Source: AR31 sp964450175 (GTDB taxonomy: Bacteria; Methylomirabilota; Methylomirabilia; Rokubacteriales; CSP1-6). Taken from it: DNA of 5,622 nucleotides. Position numbers and translations under genes: made by a program. The stretch covers positions 1 through 5,622 of the forward strand of contig CAYVHH010000155.1 of the NCBI GenBank assembly GCA_964450175.1, read 5' to 3'. Under the pieces are notes generated by a model. It made no database searches. It worked only from the letters and a program-made list of their open reading frames with translations, and was not told where the DNA came from. Shown here piece after piece: positions 2,961-5,622 of the stretch (position 1 is the first letter of the stretch; the number at the start of each line of letters is the position of its first letter).

Positions 2961-5622
2961 GGGCGCGATCCACCCGCCGGAGGCCCGTCGCCGGCCGCGC
3001 CGGCAATCGCGGCCGGAGCGGATATCGGCGGCGCGGCGGCGTGCGGCGACGTCCGGCGGAAGCGCTCACTGACATAGAAGCTCACCGAGATGAAGAGACT
3101 GGCGATGAGCGTGTCGGTCAGCATCCCGCCGATCACGACGGTACCGAGGATCCGGCGTGCAACCGCGCCGGCGCCGGCGGCGGTCCACAACGGCACACAG
3201 CCCAGGATGAACGCGAACGAGGTCATGAAGAGGGCGCGCCGACGCACGCGGACGCCTTCGAGCGCCGCGTCGACGAGCGACATGCCCCCCTCGTGGGCGA
3301 CCTTGGCGAACTCGACGATGAGGATCGCGTTCTTGGCCGCGAGGCCGATCACCATGAGCAGGCCGATCTGCGAGAAGACGTCGAGCTCGAGGCGGCGGAG
3401 CCAGAGCGCTCCGAGAGCGCCGAACATCGCGATGGGCGTGGCGAGAAGAACGGCGAACGGAAGCGTCCAGCTCTCGTACAGGGCGGCCATGAGCAAGAAC
3501 ACCACCAGCACCGAGAAGGCGATCACCGCGCTCGCCGGCACCCCCTGGGAAGCGACCTGCTCCTGGAACGACATCCCCGAGTAGTCGAAGCCCATGTCGC
3601 GCGACATGGTTTGCGCGAATACCTCTTCGAGTGCCTGCATCCCCTGCCGGGTGGTGTAGCCGGGCGCGAGAAGTCCGTTGATCTGCGCCGCGCGATACTC
3701 GTTGAACCGCGTCGTGAACTCCGGGCCGTTGACCTCTCTCATCCGGACCAACGTCGACAGCGGCACCGGCTGGCCTGCGGCGTTGCGCACATAGAACCGG
3801 CCGACGTTGTCGGCGTTGGTCCGGAACTCGCCCTCGGCCTGAACGTACACCTGCCACACTCGCCCGTACTGGTTGAAGTAGTTCACGAAGGCGCCTCCCA
3901 GGAACGCCTGGAGGGCCTGGTACACCGAGGTCAGATTGATGCCTTGCTTCAGAACCTTGTCGCGATCCACGTCGGCGAAGAACTGCGGCACACTCGGCAG
4001 CAGGGTCGTGAAGAGCCGCGCGAACTCGGGTCGCTTCCGGGCGGCGGCCAGAAATCTGTCCGTGTTCTCGGCGAGGAACGCGGGATCCTTGCCGGAGCGA
4101 TCCTCCAGGATGAAGGTCACGCCGCCGGATGTGCCGATACCAGGAATCGCAGGCGGTGAGAACGCAAAGACCTGCGCCTCGGCCACCCCGGCCAGCTTTT
4201 GGTTCAGCTGTCGGATGATCACGTCGGCCGTGAGCCCGTGCTTGTGACGGGCGTCCCAGTCCTCCAGCGTGATGAAGTAGAACGAGTTGTAGGTCGTCGT
4301 GACCAGGCTCAGCAGGCTGAAGCCCGCCACGCCCGTGTAGTACTTGATGCCCGGTTGCGTCTTGAAGATCGCGTCGAGCTTGTCGTTGACCGCCGCGGTG
4401 CGGTCGAGCGAGGCGGCCATGGGAAGCTGGACGTTGGCGAAGATGTAGCCCTGGTCCTCCTCCGGGACGAAGCCACCGGGAAGGTGGATGCCGAGGAGGC
4501 CCGACACGGCCGCCGCGGCGAGCAGCAGGAGTATCGCGAAGGCGGCCTTGCGGATCAGGAAGCGACTCCCCTCGAGATACCCACCCATCACCCGCGCGAA
4601 GGCGCGGTTGAAGCCACCGAAGAACCACCCGAGCGGGCCGCGCATCTCGCGCTTCGGCCGCAGGAGCAGCGCCGAGAGCGCCGGGCTCAAGGTGAGCGCG
4701 TTGAAGGCCGAGATCAGGACAGACACCGCGATGGTGACAGCGAACTGCTGGTACATCCGCCCGGTGATGCCCGGGATGAACGCAGTCGGGATGAACACCG
4801 CGGCCATGACGAGGGCGATGGCTACGACCGGTCCCGACACCTCCTCCATCGCCTTCGACGCGGCGTCGCGCGGGGAGAGCCCCTGCTCGATGTGTTGCTC
4901 GACCGCCTCGACGACCACGATGGCATCGTCCACCACGAGGCCGATGGCCAGCACGAGGCCGAAGAGCGACAGCGTGTTGATCGAGAATCCCAGCAGGGGA
5001 AAGACCATGAACGCGCCGACGAGCGCCACCGGCACCGCCAGCAGCGGGATGAGCGTCGTGCGGAAACCCTGCAAGAAGATGAAGACGACGAGCACGACCA
5101 GGGCGAGCGCCTCGACCAGCGTCTTCGCGATCTCCTTGATCCCCGCGCTGACCGCGAGCGTCGTGTCGAGCGACGTGACGTAGTCCAGGTCGGCCGGGAA
5201 CCTGGCCTTCATCTCCTCCATCAGCTTCGTCGCGGCCTTCATGGTCTCGATGGCGTTCGAGCCGGGAAGCTGGTAGACAGCGATCAGCGCGGCCGTCTGA
5301 CCGTTCAGGCGGCCGCGGCGAATGTAGTTCTGCGCGCCGAGCTCGACGCGGGCGACGTCCTTGATTCGCACCAGGGCGCCGTCCGGTTTGGCCCGCACGA
5401 TGACATTCTCGAACTCCGCGAGGCTCTTCAAGCGCCCCTGTGCCAGCACCGTGTACGTGAACTCTTGCCCGCGCGGGATCGGATCGCCGCCCAGCTGGCC
5501 GGCCGGGTTGACGGTGTTCTGCGCCTGCAGCGCACTGGCGATCTCGTTGACGGTGATGTCGAGCTTCGCGAGCGTGTCGGGGTTGATCCACAAGCGGATC
5601 GCGTACTGAGACGCGCCGAAGA
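2957..5622 (-). CDS. RND multidrug efflux pump, AcrB/MexB (HAE1) type, N-terminus beyond the window
   Basis: The frame is open to the right edge and shows 887 codons (residue 1 is the first whole codon, at 5620-5618). The first residues FGASQYAIR align by eye with AcrB from Phe178, so about 177 residues, including TM1 and part of the porter domain, are missing. The protein is the inner-membrane trimeric antiporter that takes substrate from the periplasm or membrane and passes it to the outer-membrane channel using protons. Proton-relay residues are present: D231-D232 in GLVVDDAIVVVE (TM4), K763 in GLAAKNAILIVEFAK (TM10) and R793 (TM11, the AcrB R971 position). Membrane segments fall at about 166-184, 189-209, 214-239, 264-284, 292-318, 358-378, 694-714, 718-741, 747-772, 795-816 and 824-850. 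The segment corresponding to the AcrB switch loop (434-446) is hydrophobic (FSLLSLVTTTYNS) instead of glycine-rich. The protein ends in a Pro/Ala/Gly tail after TM12. It overlaps the outer-membrane factor start by 4 bases. HAE1 class is firm; substrate range is unknown. Confidence 0.96.
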   Translation of the reverse strand, partial: FGASQYAIRLWINPDTLAKLDITVNEIASALQAQNTVNPAGQLGGDPIPRGQEFTYTVLAQGRLKSLAEFENVIVRAKPDGALVRIKDVARVELGAQNYIRRGRLNGQTAALIAVYQLPGSNAIETMKAATKLMEEMKARFPADLDYVTSLDTTLAVSAGIKEIAKTLVEALALVVLVVFIFLQGFRTTLIPLLAVPVALVGAFMVFPLLGFSINTLSLFGLVLAIGLVVDDAIVVVEAVEQHIEQGLSPRDAASKAMEEVSGPVVAIALVMAAVFIPTAFIPGITGRMYQQFAVTIAVSVLISAFNALTLSPALSALLLRPKREMRGPLGWFFGGFNRAFARVMGGYLEGSRFLIRKAAFAILLLLAAAAVSGLLGIHLPGGFVPEEDQGYIFANVQLPMAASLDRTAAVNDKLDAIFKTQPGIKYYTGVAGFSLLSLVTTTYNSFYFITLEDWDARHKHGLTADVIIRQLNQKLAGVAEAQVFAFSPPAIPGIGTSGGVTFILEDRSGKDPAFLAENTDRFLAAARKRPEFARLFTTLLPSVPQFFADVDRDKVLKQGINLTSVYQALQAFLGGAFVNYFNQYGRVWQVYVQAEGEFRTNADNVGRFYVRNAAGQPVPLSTLVRMREVNGPEFTTRFNEYRAAQINGLLAPGYTTRQGMQALEEVFAQTMSRDMGFDYSGMSFQEQVASQGVPASAVIAFSVLVVFLLMAALYESWTLPFAVLLATPIAMFGALGALWLRRLELDVFSQIGLLMVIGLAAKNAILIVEFAKVAHEGGMSLVDAALEGVRVRRRALFMTSFAFILGCVPLWTAAGAGAVARRILGTVVIGGMLTDTLIASLFISVSFYVSERFRRTSPHAAAPPISAPAAIAGAAGDGPPAGGSRP
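2969..2974 (-). promoter_or_regulatory. Ribosome-binding site deciding the GTG start of the outer-membrane factor
   Basis: The minus strand reads GGTGGA, 8 bases before GTG 2960-2958 and inside the last codons of the pump gene. Together with the GTGA overlap it supports the GTG start over the internal ATG at 2936. Confidence 0.5.

Noticed and set aside
3041..4159. Plus-strand frame of 372 codons opposite the RND pump
   Set aside because: The translation is a run of charged residues (R, E, H, D) typical of a shadow frame, and the opposite strand encodes the well-conserved pump.
3066..5591. Minus-strand frame of 841 codons in another phase of the pump gene
   Set aside because: It is an Arg/Ala/Gly/His-rich out-of-phase shadow with no domains, while the overlapping phase carries all RND motifs.

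Overview
The window is a GC-rich piece of a Gram-negative bacterial chromosome, and every supportable gene reads leftward on the minus strand. An outer membrane is implied because the main genes are an RND inner-membrane drug/proton antiporter and its TolC/OprM-type outer-membrane lipoprotein. The high G+C at third codon positions and the sequence style fit a soil or rhizosphere proteobacterium, an acidobacterium or a related phylum. I cannot assign a lineage from sequence reading alone.

In transcription order (right to left): (1) 5622-2957, an AcrB/MexB-class (HAE1) RND pump whose first ~177 residues lie beyond the window. (2) 2960-1491, an OprM/NodT-type outer-membrane factor whose GTG start overlaps the pump stop by 4 bases. 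(3) 1483-1292 and 1295-1110, two small unrecognised reading frames, the first placed 7 bases after the oprM-like stop behind a good ribosome-binding site. (4) 1113-385, a classical-type short-chain dehydrogenase/reductase (SDR) with proline where the catalytic tyrosine should be. (5) 384-78, about 307 bases without a convincing gene, visibly less GC-rich, with two neighbouring inverted repeats and a weak terminator-like hairpin at its right edge. (6) 77-1, the first 25 codons of an NmrA-like NAD(P)-binding protein, cut by the window edge.

Genes 1-4 look like one transcription unit. Stop and start codons overlap at three junctions (GTGA, ATGA, ATGA) and the fourth has only 7 bases between genes. 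The pump and outer-membrane factor would form a tripartite exporter with a periplasmic adaptor (membrane fusion protein). No adaptor is in this window; in this gene order it would normally lie upstream of the pump, beyond base 5622. The SDR and the partial NmrA-like gene suggest that redox or NAD(P)H-sensing functions travel with the exporter, but their substrates cannot be read from the sequence.

No tRNA, rRNA, CRISPR array, complete insertion sequence or phage gene was seen. The points most worth a second look are the tyrosine-less SDR active site, the two small coupled ORFs (or one frameshifted gene), the hydrophobic, non-glycine-rich pump segment where AcrB has its switch loop, and the dyad-rich spacer before the NmrA-like gene.
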